A DNA stretch of 64,000 nt from Arcuatula senhousia (taxonomy: Eukaryota > Mollusca > Bivalvia > Mytilida > Mytilidae), in assembly GCA_963971305.1 (NCBI GenBank), contig OZ020308.1, positions 31,711,275-31,775,274 of the forward strand, given 5' to 3'. The notes beneath the pieces are model-generated. The model searched no databases, was not told the DNA's origin, and was given only the letters and a program-made list of their open reading frames with translations. Shown here piece by piece: positions 20,430 through 31,689 of the stretch; position 1 is the stretch's first letter, and the number at the start of each line of letters is the position of its first letter. The position numbers and the translations under genes are program-made.

Positions 20430-21455
20430 GTATGCAGTTGTAATTGTAATTGACAGCTAGAACTTCAGTATATATGTGATATTCTTCATTATTTGTTGTT
20501 GATAAATAAACTGTATGTTGCTTTGCTTGTTTTCCTATCTATTTACTTGTTGCCTATTATTGTTTTTATATGTTGCTGTTTGTTTGTGTCTTTTTTTTTT
20601 TGGTTTAATTGTTAGCTATTTTTATTGTCTTGTTATCTATGAATGTTTTTGACTTGATTAATCTGTTGCTGAGTTAAGCTTCTTTGTTCTTCTTATGTTT
20701 ATGTTTGTTTCATATCTTTCATATGTTTTCATATTCCAGACCTTTTGTAAGTTTTTTCTCCTTTATTTGTAAGCTGAATACTGTATTGATATATGTCTGT
20801 TGTCATTTATAATAGTTGAAATCGATAATATCAGATAATTAGATTATCCAATTAAATTTGATTAACAAGAGGTCACATTCACTATTTAATTATGGTTATA
20901 ATTTCAAGAGTTTATTGTTGTTCAATTAACTGAGATGGCACGTGTCCTTTATTGGCTGATTAATTATTAGCTGATACTGTTAAACCAAACAAAAAAAAAA
21001 CTAAAAACAAACACACAAAAAAAAAAACACACAAACGAACGAAAAAACAAGAACACAGAAGAAAAAAATCCTCCCCCAAAACATTCAATAATTTCGCAAA
21101 AAGATAAAAAAAAAACCTGTTCATAAGTAAACACTCAACCTTGATACATGTACAACTTACACTAAATACAATTTCAAATTGTAAAATTTAAATGTTGTTG
21201 TTTTTTTTCAAAGAAAACAATAAAAAAATAAATCAAAACCAAAGTAAAATCTCCAATTCAATGTTTAAGCCTCACTGGCAGAAACGACAAAAGCAATCAT
21301 AAAGAGTTATATTAAAACAAGTCAAAAAAGTGATTGCTGTGCAATAACTTTTCTTTTTTTTCATTATTTAAGTTTGACAGATATCAATATCATTACAGAT
21401 AAAAAAAAAAGTTTTGCAATTATAAAAATAAAGGTGGCAATGATTTTCATCATGT
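20430..21455 (+). other. 3' region of the Mutator-like element
   Basis: This stretch contains an AATAAA at 20505-20510, about 77 bp after the stop, that could end the transposase message. A T-rich then A-rich low-complexity tract follows up to the right TIR. No second gene is seen. Confidence 0.6.
20505..20510 (+). terminator. Candidate polyadenylation signal AATAAA for the transposase message
   Basis: First AATAAA after the stop codon at 20428, with T/G-rich sequence following it. Confidence 0.5.
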
Positions 21456-21693
21456 CTTTCAGGTCTTTCCAAATTCCCTTTCAGGTCCAGGTTTTTGGTC
21501 GTAAATATTTATTGAAATTAAAACCAAATATTTTCTGAAAATGCCATATTTACCTATAGGTTTCAAAATATTTTTATTTGAAGAAAATTCATCAAGAAAC
21601 AAAAAAGTTATGCAAAATTGAATATCGGCATGTAATATTTTTCAGGTCTTTTCAGGTCTTTTCAGGTCCATTTTCAGGTCTTTAGTACGACCC
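21455..21693 (-). repeat. Right TIR of the Mutator-like element
   Basis: Inverted copy of the left TIR, ending CTTTAGTACGACCC, with TTTTCAGGTC repeats. The target duplication AATCAAGAT follows at 21694-21702. Confidence 0.85.
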
Positions 21694-21700
21694 AATCAAG

Positions 21701-21826
21701 ATGGCGACCGATAAAGCAAATAAGGGAAAAAAAAGTATTAAGGTTTTTCTGTACTTGTTCCATGGTACAGAACCTGTTCTGCACACGATAATCGAGCATG
21801 GCCCAATACAAAATGTTACCAACTAA
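21701..21826 (+). CDS. Possible short ORF or first exon directly abutting the transposon
   Basis: AAGATGGCG is a strong Kozak context, and the ATG overlaps the last two bases of the right target duplication. The 41-codon frame (MATDKANKGKKSIKVFLYLF and on) ends at TAA 21824-21826. It could be a host translation start that the transposon hit, or chance. No donor was clearly seen and no family recognised. Confidence 0.25.
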   Translation: MATDKANKGKKSIKVFLYLFHGTEPVLHTIIEHGPIQNVTN

Positions 21827-22039
21827 ACCGGATACGGACAGTACACTAATATTTCCGAATTTTATGAAAATAATGATTTTCATAAATTTCATGCAATATG
21901 CATATTCATTGACTTTTTAAACCCACTAATGACACATGTGATCACTTGTAGTTTAAGCATCCTACAAAGCAATCTAATGATTGAAAATGAATACATGTAT
22001 ATCTTTTTTTTTATTATTTCGGACGGTTTTTCCCTAAAA

Positions 22040-22150
22040 ACTAGCGGTATACACCCTTCTTAATGAGCTGCTTATGAATATTAATTTTTTGTCCAGAACG
22101 AGGCTTAGGTCAGTATATTCTAGAAAAAAATGGCTGCCGTCAATTGGCAA
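22040..22150 (+). repeat. Left member of a long inverted pair
   Basis: TATACACCCTTCTTAA and AACGAGGCTTAGGTCAGTAT, followed by ATGGCTGCCGTC, have an inverted diverged counterpart at 27971-28070 (AACGAGGCTTAGGTCGGTAT, then ATGGACGCC). The two could be the termini of a ~6-kb element or two copies of one repeat facing each other. Confidence 0.5.
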
Positions 22151-22535
22151 CGAGTAAACAACAGCGGAATTGTTTCGATTTATGCATGTTTACACCAATA
22201 ACATGTGATGGAATCTTTTCGACAGTTTACTATACGAAGAAGAATCGAAGTGAACTGCATTTGTTTGTCCTACAATATGTGAGTTTCAAGAAAAACGCAC
22301 CGAAATCCGAAAGTAGCAGGTACTTGTTTTGTTGTCACCACATCAATATTTTATCAGTCATCTATCTTCATGTTACACGCGGAACACTAGATTTTGTCTT
22401 TCATCTAAAGGATCTATGTATATGTTGAGCTGAATTCAACAAAGTTCATCAAAACTGTGGAGTCATTATCTATTGTTTGCACATTTTGTAACCTACTGTC
22501 ATGACTTTATGTGTGTAAAGCTACTTGTAGGTAAA

Positions 22536-22695
22536 CATGGGTTGCTTTCCATTATTCGGTTCATACCGGTTTATTTTGTGTTGTCACTGGTTCGTCTGGT
22601 TCGTCTTTTGATGAAAACCGCTTGTGCCGAACCGGGTAATGGAACACGAATCTAAGGTACAACTGGTGCAAACCGCATAATGGAAAGCACCCATG
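22536..22695. mobile_element. MITE with CATGGG(T)TGCTTTCCATTAT TIRs
   Basis: The left arm GGGTTGCTTTCCATTATTCG is mirrored by GCATAATGGAAAGCACCC at the right. Internally CGGTTCATACCGG and TTCGTCTGGTTCGTC add further symmetry. About 160 bp, noncoding. Confidence 0.65.
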
Positions 22696-22699
22696 CTAC

Positions 22700-24540
22700 A
22701 CTGTAGCCCGTTACATTGTATGTACACATGCTACACTTTAGCTCCTTACGTTCTAATATTTTTTTTTACAGACCCCTTCTCTGATGTTTATACATCAATT
22801 GACATTTTCATTTGTCATGTACAATGCAGTCATTACATGTACAATGTAACTGCATGTACCACTAATCTTGACCCATTATATAGTTGTGTTATAATTTTTA
22901 TCAGACATTTAAAACCCATTGCCTCTGTCAATATATGACAGTTTAGAGACACTATCTATCTTTATGACATACACATCTATAAACATCTGTCATGTCTGTA
23001 TGAAATTCAATATTTCTTTTTCATATCCACTTTTTGAATAATGGAGCAAAGGATAAGTATTCAAAGCAGACAGACCATTACACAGTGTATATTTTGTGAA
23101 AACATACATGTACATGTATTATTGAGTAAAAAAATTTTTTGATGACTACATGTAGAACAATAAACCTATTCACTCTTTGTATTGTAACACTAACTTCACA
23201 TGCATAAACATGATAAAGGAGGGTGTTGTGTGTTTGCTTTTGGCGTACGAGGGTTCGATTCCCTCCCTAGGCATTACATTGGTATAAAAAGAATAATGCT
23301 GGTGCAAAGCGGGTAGATTGCCTAGTGGCCCCACGCCATAAAATGCCAGACATAACTCATCTTACTTGATTTCCAATAATTGTTTTTTATGTTTTGCTTC
23401 TCATATTATACATGTACTCCAATTGGCATCAACTCTTGGAATGGGGATCTTTATTTAGTCTCAGTTCCTTGTATTCATGCATATGTATTGGATATGGTTT
23501 AAATTTTTATTTCCCAAATTTCATAGCATTTTTATTCACAATAATCAAAATTCATTATTTAATCAAATTTCTCATATTACTTCAAATTATCAACATGTCT
23601 CATATAGACAAAAATGCAATATTGATCACTGGAAGTCACTTCTTCGGTTTTACACATGTAGATGTGTAAAGCAGGTCCACATTTCAAGCCTTGTTCAACC
23701 TACAATTCTTCAAGTACCTTTACCAAGTCAGGACTTTACCCTTTAATCTACCTACCATTTCTTTTGATTTGTTTCTCATGTATACATGTCTTCCCTGTTG
23801 TGCCTTCTTTTTTGGCCTGAATTTGAGATTGATCATCTAAGTTGTGTAGTTTTATCATGTTTATGAGTTGTTATAACCTTTATTTTTATGTAAATACATG
23901 TAATACAATACTAAGTTGACCCAAAAAACTATTTTAGCCCCACCTCATTTTATGTAAATAGGTAAGAAAGAGGTTCTTTATTGTAATGATTGGTAGTTTA
24001 GTTTAAACATATTTATTATCCTGGATTAGGAAACAAGCTTGATGCATATGTAAATCCCCCTCCACCTAGCAGTTCTGTTTGTGATTAGTATTGAATCATG
24101 CATTTATATTTTTTTATCTTGGACCAAAGTAAGGACAAGCAGTGACCAATGGTTCCAATAAAGGATATTAAGGCTGTTTTTCACTGGATTTTAAACTTGC
24201 TGGGTGTGTGTTGTTCACTTATTTCACCTAATTAAACCAAAGACATAACATATCAGTCCTTTCAACTCTTGTTTGAGTTTCCCATGTATGCATGTTTGTA
24301 TCTGATCTCTACTTACTCTGTTAGTGAATAATGTATGAAATAACCTCTAGATTTGTATTTCACACAATACATATTATATAGGTATTGACAAATTGATTTT
24401 CATTGAAAGGGGGAATGGTTTGTAGTGTAATTTGAAATTAAAAGACAGAATGCAAAAAATCAGGAAATAATAAGGCAGGACAGTGGTTTGAATTAAAAAG
24501 GGCAGGATTGGCTGGATTTCTTTTAACAGGAGTGATATGA
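22700..24540. other. AT-rich stretch without recognisable genes
   Basis: No exon was identified apart from the tRNA-like piece at 23240. Several TACATGTA-type palindromes are present. Confidence 0.4.
23240..23345 (+). repeat. tRNA-derived SINE-like fragment
   Basis: GAGGGTTCGATTCCCTC (about 23249-23265) forms a T-arm with a B-box sequence. No matching D-arm, anticodon stem or acceptor stem of a full tRNA was found upstream. The following sequence GGTGCAAAGCGGGTAGATTG is not tRNA. A SINE remnant is the best reading. Confidence 0.45.
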
Positions 24541-24544
24541 ACCA

Positions 24545-25060
24545 CAGGGCTGAAATCTAACCCAACATTATGGGAGCCCATGGCAATGCTGCATACCAAA
24601 TATCATTCAAGAGACTGTGATAAGTGGTTGCTGAGAAAATTGCTACGAAAATTTTATATTTATATTGAACATTGATGTCAAAAATAAACTAAGTCAGTAA
24701 ACAGGAAGTACTTAAGTGAAAGATGAAAAATCAATTCCAACATTATGAGAGCCCATGCTGATGCTGCATACCAAATATGGAGAGGTTGTGATTAGCAGGT
24801 CCTGAAAAAACTGTAACAATTTTCTATGTAAAAAATTAACAAAGTCGGTACACAGGAAGTGGGTGAGCGACATACCTAAAATCAAATCCCACATTATGGT
24901 AGCCCATGCTGATGCTGCATACCAAATATCAAGAGGCTGTGATTTGTACAATGTAGTTGCTGAGACAAGAGAAAACTTTACACAAGTAATTTTATAACCT
25001 AGATTTTCACTAGTGAAATTCGGGCCAAAAATTACCAGCATTAACACCAATAACCCCTCC
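24545..25060 (-). repeat. ~170-bp tandem modules, reverse copy
   Basis: The phrase GCTGCATACCAAATAT recurs near 24589, 24763 and 24914 (in minus sense ATATTTGGTATGCAGC), each with a nearby TGAGAAAA or TGAAAAAAC phrase. The modules match those at 50.05-50.56 kb in the forward direction. Confidence 0.7.
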
Positions 25061-25085
25061 ACAAATTCCTGATTTTTCAAATATA

Positions 25086-25230
25086 AACATTAGACATTAG
25101 ACATTAGACATTATTTTATTTCAGCCAATCAAGGACCTTTGCAGGCAATGACAATTAACATTTATGATTTAAAACAGTACATAACAGACATAGCTTAGCA
25201 ATACTGCAATTGTTTATATAAATTAATTGT
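25086..25230 (-). mobile_element. LINE-like 3' end with heptamer tail
   Basis: A run of four ACATTAG heptamers (25086-25112) borders sequence that in minus orientation reads GCAAAGGTCCTTGATTGGCT and GAAATAAAATAATG. This is the form of a CR1-like retroelement 3' end with a simple tandem tail. No RT-coding part was found. Confidence 0.5.
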
Positions 25231-25239
25231 AATGCAAAA

Positions 25240-27440
25240 TATATAATGCATGTGTGTGTTTGTGTGGAACAAGCATGGTTGACTATAAAAAAGGCAGAAT
25301 GAACAAAATATCCATTTCCCCTCCCCTCTAAAAAGTCAAATGGTCACTCCCTTACACATAACAGTAAGCTTAGTACAAAGTGAACAGGGAATAAATTGGA
25401 TATAAATACAAGTTTATTTTTGTATATTTTGATAAGACTATCTGGTACTTTTAACATAACAAAGATATTTGTACATGTACAAATGCAATGATCGAGACAA
25501 AGTGATTTGAATAATGTCACATCACTTTTTACTCTATAAAATTCTTTTTCATCAAATCTTTACATTCTTTATGCTAGAATAGCTCTTTGTAATCGATTAT
25601 CTGAAAACAAAAAGAGATTTAAAGTTAAAGTTGTACACATTTGTTTGTCAAATTTGAATAAAACTTTATAGTTGCTAACATGTACATTTTTGTAATTAAT
25701 TTAGGCCAAATAAAAAACATTTGTGTGTTTCTGGTTTCCCTATGGCCATGATGGCTACCGTACCCAGTTTTTTAAGCACCGTTAAACTTGATATCTGCTC
25801 ACTATTAACTCAAGGTAATAATAATGCCTACCTATAGCTACCAACCCTACTTTTTTCAAGCATGAATCCAGAAACAGACCTATTTTTTTCTGGCCTAACA
25901 ATAGATTTACAACAATGCTAGGGCATAAAGATACAGGATTCTTGTGTTTAAAAGGTAGAGTTATCATGGTTATTGCAGTATAAAACTTACAAAATGCAAC
26001 TAACTTAGTAATTATGTCAAACATCCTTTTAAACACATACAATGTACATGTACATGATGTGTGTTATACAATCAATTTCATTCCTGGATTATTTGATGGG
26101 TGTACCATAATATTTCTGTGGAAATCTTGGAGAAGAACCTGTTTATTCATGGAAATGGATCTTTTAATATGATGAGATACATGAACCATTTTAAATGTTT
26201 AACATGTTTAAACTGTGATACTTTTCATGTGTTTTTTTCTACATGTATTTACAAATGTTTTCATTGATAACATGGGACTTGTTTTGGACCTAAATGTTAT
26301 GTACATAATTTTAATGTTAGATTGTCATGATTGTGTGACAAACAATTTGTTTTTGTAAGATACATGTACATAATGTTCATTAGGTTACTGATATACATGT
26401 ACATCAGAAACTTCACCATCACGAGGCCTCAGTAATCAAACGATACTCCTACGCATTATTTAGTACTATGTACAAAATGTATATCCTTCCTACTTGTATT
26501 TTTTAGTAAAATTTAATATTGGCACAGATATACCTACATGTAATGTCAATGTCCAGCATGATCATGATGATCAAAAATATAGTTTTCTCTCCTTTCTATG
26601 GCGTAAAGGGCCTCACTGGACACTAAAAATAATATAAATACAAATTTAAGTATATAAACACAACCGGTACAATGGTAACTTTGTAAGTCATGCAAATTGG
26701 ATTCAATTTTATTTGTATATTGTACAATATTGTATAGTTCATACATGCTACCTTAGTGTTTAATGTGGTCTTGCTATAATCGTGATAAATACAATGTACT
26801 GTACAGTACATGTTGTACAAGTTCAATGTTTGAATCAATTAAGTTGTAAAATATTAATACAGATTCCTACAAAAAACTATTTTAATATGGTCATACATGT
26901 ACATGTTCATGGCATGTACGTACACGTTCATGGCATGTACGTACACTGCAGTCCATGACATCGGCTTAGGATGGACAGTGATCATGGTGATAAGCATCAA
27001 ATTAAAACAAACACAAGAGATAACAAGAAAAACTAGACCATTGTTCTTAATATTTTTTTTTATAAAGTCATCAAGTTTTTTGTCATGTTGCCATGCTTTT
27101 CAGTTTGTAGCAAGTCAGCTGTCATGAACATTGATCTTAACAAATGGGCAAAAATATTATGTGCATCTATACATGTATATATAAATTTCATTATTGACAT
27201 TGCATACAAGAATATTAATGTGCTTTACTTTCATCATAACAGGGCTAAGTATTTATTCATCTACAGAACTAGTGACTAGAACCACATTGTTTATATACAA
27301 ATGATATACATGTACATTTAAACCTCTAGTAGAGTCGATAACTTGCAGCTTTATATTACCTACTAGAACGCAGCCTAAAATAGATTGTTTATGTTTGTAC
27401 ATAACATGTACATTTGTACAGTTGTACATACATTTGTACA
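25240..27440. other. AT-rich stretch without recognisable genes
   Basis: No convincing exon. Very rich in TACATGTA/TGTACATG palindromes. At 26905-26945 a ~20-bp unit (TTCATGGCATGTACGTACAC) is repeated twice. Confidence 0.4.
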
Positions 27441-27485
27441 TGTATAGAAATAGAAATAGCTTTATTTCAAATAGAGCATACAATT
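27440..27485 (-). mobile_element. Short LINE-type 3' tail remnant
   Basis: On the minus strand ATTTGAAATAAAGCTATTTC then TATTTCTA resembles the 3' termini of the LINE fragments at 31.7 and 36.2 kb (AATAAAG followed by a simple tail). Confidence 0.35.
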
Positions 27486-27970
27486 ACATATAAGTGATTA
27501 TGACAATTTGTGATATATACTCCTTTAAAAGACCAATCATCAAGCTTCATATTAGCAATAGTTGTACATGTATTATGCACATATCTGTACTTTTGTTACT
27601 TGGATTTGCCCCCTTTCTGACACGCAATGTTTTTTTTTATAAAAGTCCTCTGGTTTTTCCTTATAAACAACCACAATTAAGTCTTACTACTACATTTTGG
27701 CAGCGAATGCACGATAAGTGTTTCAAATAACTCACCTTTACATGTGTTTGAACGATGTAGGATATCGGCTGAAGTTCGACTGTTCAAAAGCCGGTCATTG
27801 TCCCAAGTGTTGTGTAAGTTTACAGATACATTTTTGTGTATCAACGATTAAATTTCACATTCCCGGTTTACTATAGTATAGCACTTTATTCTGGTAAAGT
27901 GGAATCACTCAAAACGATGTTCAAAGTCCATATTTTTGGATTGTTTATATGTCACGTTAGCAAAACTGAA

Positions 27971-28070
27971 GGCGTCCATCTTGTCTTGTTTACAAAAATA
28001 CCGACCTAAGCCTCGTTTTGAAATTTGACTCCGCCCATTTGAATATTTGTTAAGAAAGGTGTATATTCAC
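27971..28070 (-). repeat. Right member of a long inverted pair
   Basis: Inverted counterpart of 22040-22150; see that entry. The intervening ~5.8 kb has no recognised transposase. Confidence 0.5.
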
Positions 28071-28584
28071 GTCCACGATTGTCTATTGAGAATAGGCAAT
28101 CCATTTTTAGTTTGTTCTGATCAGAGTACAAATGCGTTTAATACATAAAAAATCTTTATAAATTTATAATATGTATGTATCAGATATGCCGTAATGTCCG
28201 CAGTCTGAGACCAATATGATTTCCTCAGCTGCAGTAAAGAAAAAAACATTTCACGTCTCTTGCAAAACTTGAATTCAGTATTCGGTAAATTTGCGTGGTT
28301 GCGGATTTTTTAAATCGCAGGAGCATCGCTGTGAGGTCGGACTGTTAACTAAACTAGTGTATTTTCCGCAGTCCATGCATAACTTAAAAACTTTTCTCTA
28401 CGTTGAGCAATCTTTTATCGTCAAAATGAAGCACGATCAGCAATATTAATTATTCATTTTCGAAATCTATATAAATATTATGCTACTCAGTTCTCCTTTC
28501 TATAAGAGGTTTTATTAGAGATGTTTCTCAGAATATGATCTTCGAGGAAATCATTGATTGGACGGAATTCAGATTTACATGCTG

Positions 28585-29032
28585 CGGGGGTGGGGGGGGG
28601 GGGGGCTACTTGCTATTATTTAGAAGGTATGAATGAATGTGCCGCAGGAAAGGGTCATGTTTTTGTAATCTAGTTGTCTTAAACAGGGTATCTTTTTCAC
28701 GCCTGCTGTCTTCAACAGCATTACTATTTCTTATTGCCGCCCTGCTGGTCAAGCTTTCATAATTAATCAGTAACATGTGAAGAATCTGATTGATTGCTAA
28801 AGATAAAATATGAAGCGCTGCAGACAACATAAATATGGTTCAAACAAAAGTATGAAACACAAATTAATGTATTTTAAAAATGTGTCTTAAACATGTGTTA
28901 AACAGGGTCTACTTTTTGTTGTTTTTGTCTTAAACAGGGTGTATTTTTTCGTACTTCTTGTCTTAAACAGGGTCCATTTGTAAGAGGCTATCGGCACAGT
29001 ATTACTCAAATTCTTGGCAAGTAGTCCCCCGG
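28585..29032. mobile_element. MITE-like element with GGGGG(A)CTACTTGC ends
   Basis: The left GGGGGGCTACTTGC is mirrored at about 29011-29027 by GGCAAGTAGTCCCCC. Inside, TTAAACAGGGT-type phrases recur on both arms (near 28680, 28900, 28930 and 28965). Noncoding. The G tract at the left end makes the border uncertain. Confidence 0.5.
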
Positions 29033-29464
29033 ACCGGAAACTTTAATTCAATCCGTTAAATAACTTCTATAACTTTTTTTTTTAAATCTAATCATTATTT
29101 TGTCCGTTATTTTGAATAAAAATATTTCTGATTGAAAAAAAAAAAGTTGTGTTGCATAAACTAATCAGACCTAACAAATCGACACAAAAAGCCTTTAAAT
29201 GCTTAATTTTGGAAGGTCATAAACCTGTTTTTATCATGGAGGTGATAGTATATATTGTCATTATTTTATTGAACACGTGTACAATGTGTAATGAATATAT
29301 ATGCGATCTCTGATTACACCACTGATAAGGTCACTCGCCGTTTATTCTATGTATTTCGGTTCATCTGCATCACTTTTGATTGTATATCAAGGGACAGTGT
29401 TGTAGTTGTCAGAAGGGTGTACTGCATGGTGCGAATCTCGATCGAGCTTGGGCGGGCTCGGCAC

Positions 29465-29487
29465 CATGGAAGTATTATACTTTCATG
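29465..29487. mobile_element. 23-bp diverged palindromic micro-insert
   Basis: CATGGAAGTATTATACTTTC then ATG is a shortened relative of the 37-bp palindrome at 15392. The direct repeats outside it are no longer clear (TCGGCAC against GTTTGAC). Confidence 0.4.
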
Positions 29488-29565
29488 GTTTGACAAAGGA
29501 AACAAAAGTTGTTTGATGATACTCAAAATAGAATACATGAAAAATAGCGTATTGTTATAATATTA

Positions 29566-29827
29566 GGGACCGACCATTTATAACTTTGGGGGGGGGGGCT
29601 ATGGTTTTTTTTTACCTTGAATCAGATTTTTTTTTTCAAACCGAACTATTTATTTCCTTCAGAAGCTCAATCAAAATATTTTTTCGGGGTTTGAACTAAA
29701 ATATAATCCAACAAATTCATTTTTTTTCCAAAAAAAAAATCCCATTTTTTCTTCAAATTTTGGATATCGAATTATCTTTTTAGAAAAAAAGCCATAGCCT
29801 CCCCCTTGAAATCAAATAATCGGTCCC
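29566..29827. mobile_element. 262-bp MITE with GGGACCGA TIRs and TTA duplication
   Basis: GGGACCGACCATTTATAACT and GGGGGCTATGG at the left pair with CCATAGCCTCCCCCTTGAAA and TCGGTCCC at the right. TTA flanks both ends, the duplication type of PIF/Harbinger elements. Noncoding. Confidence 0.75.
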
Positions 29828-30544
29828 TTATATGAATATGAATTTTATTGCAGGATTAATCATTGAATGGGAGCATTCTTTTCACGGAAGATTTTCAGAA
29901 TTTAATTATATGAGAAACATTGAAATCAGTAAATCATGTTTTAATTCAACATTCTTCATAATTGAATTTAAAATTTAAATAAAGAAATTATAGATCCAAT
30001 AATTTAACGGACAAACTATAAAACTTATATCAACCAATACTGTCGTGACTGTAAACGATTGTATAGTACCTTCCTTATTGCAATATGTATGTCATACATG
30101 TAAAACTCAATATTCGAATGCATATGATATATTATGACTGAAATATTCGGTCTTTTTTTAAACAGTTGCCAGCTTATATCCAATTTACAGAAAGCTTTAT
30201 GCCTAGCAAAAATCGAAATGCCCAGTATCTACTTGCGTCGGTGCAGGAATCTTTTTTTTTAATATTGAACAGGGCTTATTTTTAGGGCCAAGCTTATATT
30301 ATTAGTTCAATCTTGAGAATCTACATCTAAAGCATAGAAGTATTATTTGAGAGCAACACAAAAAGAATTGTATTATGGCTGCATTCATCAGAGATAATCA
30401 TTTTAAGAATCTGCAACACGTTCATATTTATACATGATTGCAAATCATCCCACAAGTAGATTGATACTATACTATTTTACTTTTTGAATCTATGCGCATT
30501 CTCTTTGTTTATCATCGAGCGGTAAACTACTGTCTTTGATTTAG

Positions 30545-31080
30545 AATTGATGTATTTGATTTTTTTACATCAATCGATATATGTTTTTTAGCTTGTTGTC
30601 AGTAACTTCGAGTGTTCTCAAGAGAGTTCCTCCACGTCTTGTTGTTATCGTACAGTATTTTGTCTTAGGTTCTCTCTTGTTAAATTGAACTTTTGCATGT
30701 CGATTGAGTTTTACAGTGTGTTTTAAATGTATGCTTTGTGCAAGCTTATCAATAAGGGGAAGGTTGGATCGATCCAAAAAAACTAGTTTCACCCCACCAC
30801 ATTTTTTATGTGCCTGTCCTAAGCCAGGAAACTTTGCCAAAGCCTTTGTTTGTCCTTGTCATTCTGTGGTATTGGGTCTTTCGTTGAAGATTTAGATATT
30901 GGTTTTGATACTTTTGTATTGTATTATAAGTCCTAATGCAAGACGGCAAGCAGTGACCTCTGGTCATGTTAAAGATTGCTTGTTGTTTTTGAAATGCTGT
31001 TTGTTTATGTTTGTTGTGTCGAGTACACTTATTCCATATCTCAATATCGTCTTATCGTAATCTTTGATTTCACGTTGAAC
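30545..31080 (+). mobile_element. Penelope-like 3' region, copy lacking the hammerhead
   Basis: Long similarity by eye to the reverse copy at 38550-39060 (phrases GTCAGTAACTTCG, CTCAAGAGAGTTCCTCCACG, GCCAGGAAACTTTGCCAAAG, CCTTTGTTTGTCCTTGTCAT). The segment that carries the ribozyme at 39106-39152 is deleted here: GATGTATTTGATTTTT runs straight into ACATCAATCGATA. A 91-codon minus frame in it is not a gene. Confidence 0.6.
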
Positions 31081-31175
31081 GGAGTGATGTGATGTAATCG
31101 GATGTGGGTGATTTTCATTAGCTATAGATCCTCTTATCTCAACAAAAAGATTAAATAGACAGAAAAGGGGGATGG

Positions 31176-31221
31176 CTTTGAGCATGGAAGTACTATATAG
31201 ACAGTACTTCCATGCTTTGAG
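31176..31221. mobile_element. 32-bp palindromic micro-insert with 7-bp direct repeats
   Basis: CATGGAAGTACTAT and AGTACTTCCATG form the arms of the insert at 31183-31214. CTTTGAG lies directly outside on both sides (31176-31182 and 31215-31221). Confidence 0.8.
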
Positions 31222-31689
31222 ATAGTAAATTTAATTTACAGAAATCTATATGGCATGTATGGTATCATATCAGTACAGATGCAAGCCATTGAGTGTTTCA
31301 TAGAAATAAAATGAAATGAAGAAAAACATTAAATAAATAGATTATTAATTACTAGTTATTTTTTATGATAATATTTTTCTCTTAAAATATCCAATATATG
31401 CACGGTCCAGATTTTTGACAGCATATACATGTATATGTTCAGTAGCGTACATGAGCGTACTCCTGTACTCACAAATTCAAAGAAATGTACTCACAAATTC
31501 AAAGAAAAAGAAAAAAAAGAAAGAGAATTGCTCATGAGTAAATCATACAATTGCCCTGTCATCCCTGTAACTTAGTAACTTAGCTATTCCTTAATCTTCA
31601 TTTAAGCATCATCATGACTATGTTCTGATCTTTGCTAGTTGACGTGTCTTCGAAAATATCCATGTCATAGGTTAGATAGAAATATATAT

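Larger units (their letters stand above)
17175..21693 (+). mobile_element. Complete Mutator-like DNA transposon (MULE), 4,519 bp
   Basis: The element has long terminal inverted repeats starting GGGTCGTACTAAAGACCTGA. They extend about 230 bp (17175-17410 and about 21455-21693) at roughly 80 percent identity by eye, and a perfect 9-bp duplication AATCAAGAT flanks it. The ends are packed with repeats of GACCTGAAAA, likely transposase-binding sites by analogy with other Mutator elements. One ORF (18542-20428) carries the transposase. The intact duplication and open ORF suggest a recent insertion. The composite ORF may mean that it is a rearranged derivative of a longer element. Confidence 0.9.

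Noticed and set aside
23240..23275. A functional tRNA gene
   Set aside because: Only the T-arm/B-box is convincing. I could not place D-arm, anticodon arm and acceptor stem.
24712..25080. A 122-codon minus frame
   Set aside because: It consists of the ~170-bp module repeat; no independent coding signal.
30565..30840. A 91-codon minus frame with basic composition
   Set aside because: It overlaps a repeat found inverted at 38.5-39.1 kb and matches nothing. In the other copy the frame is not kept.
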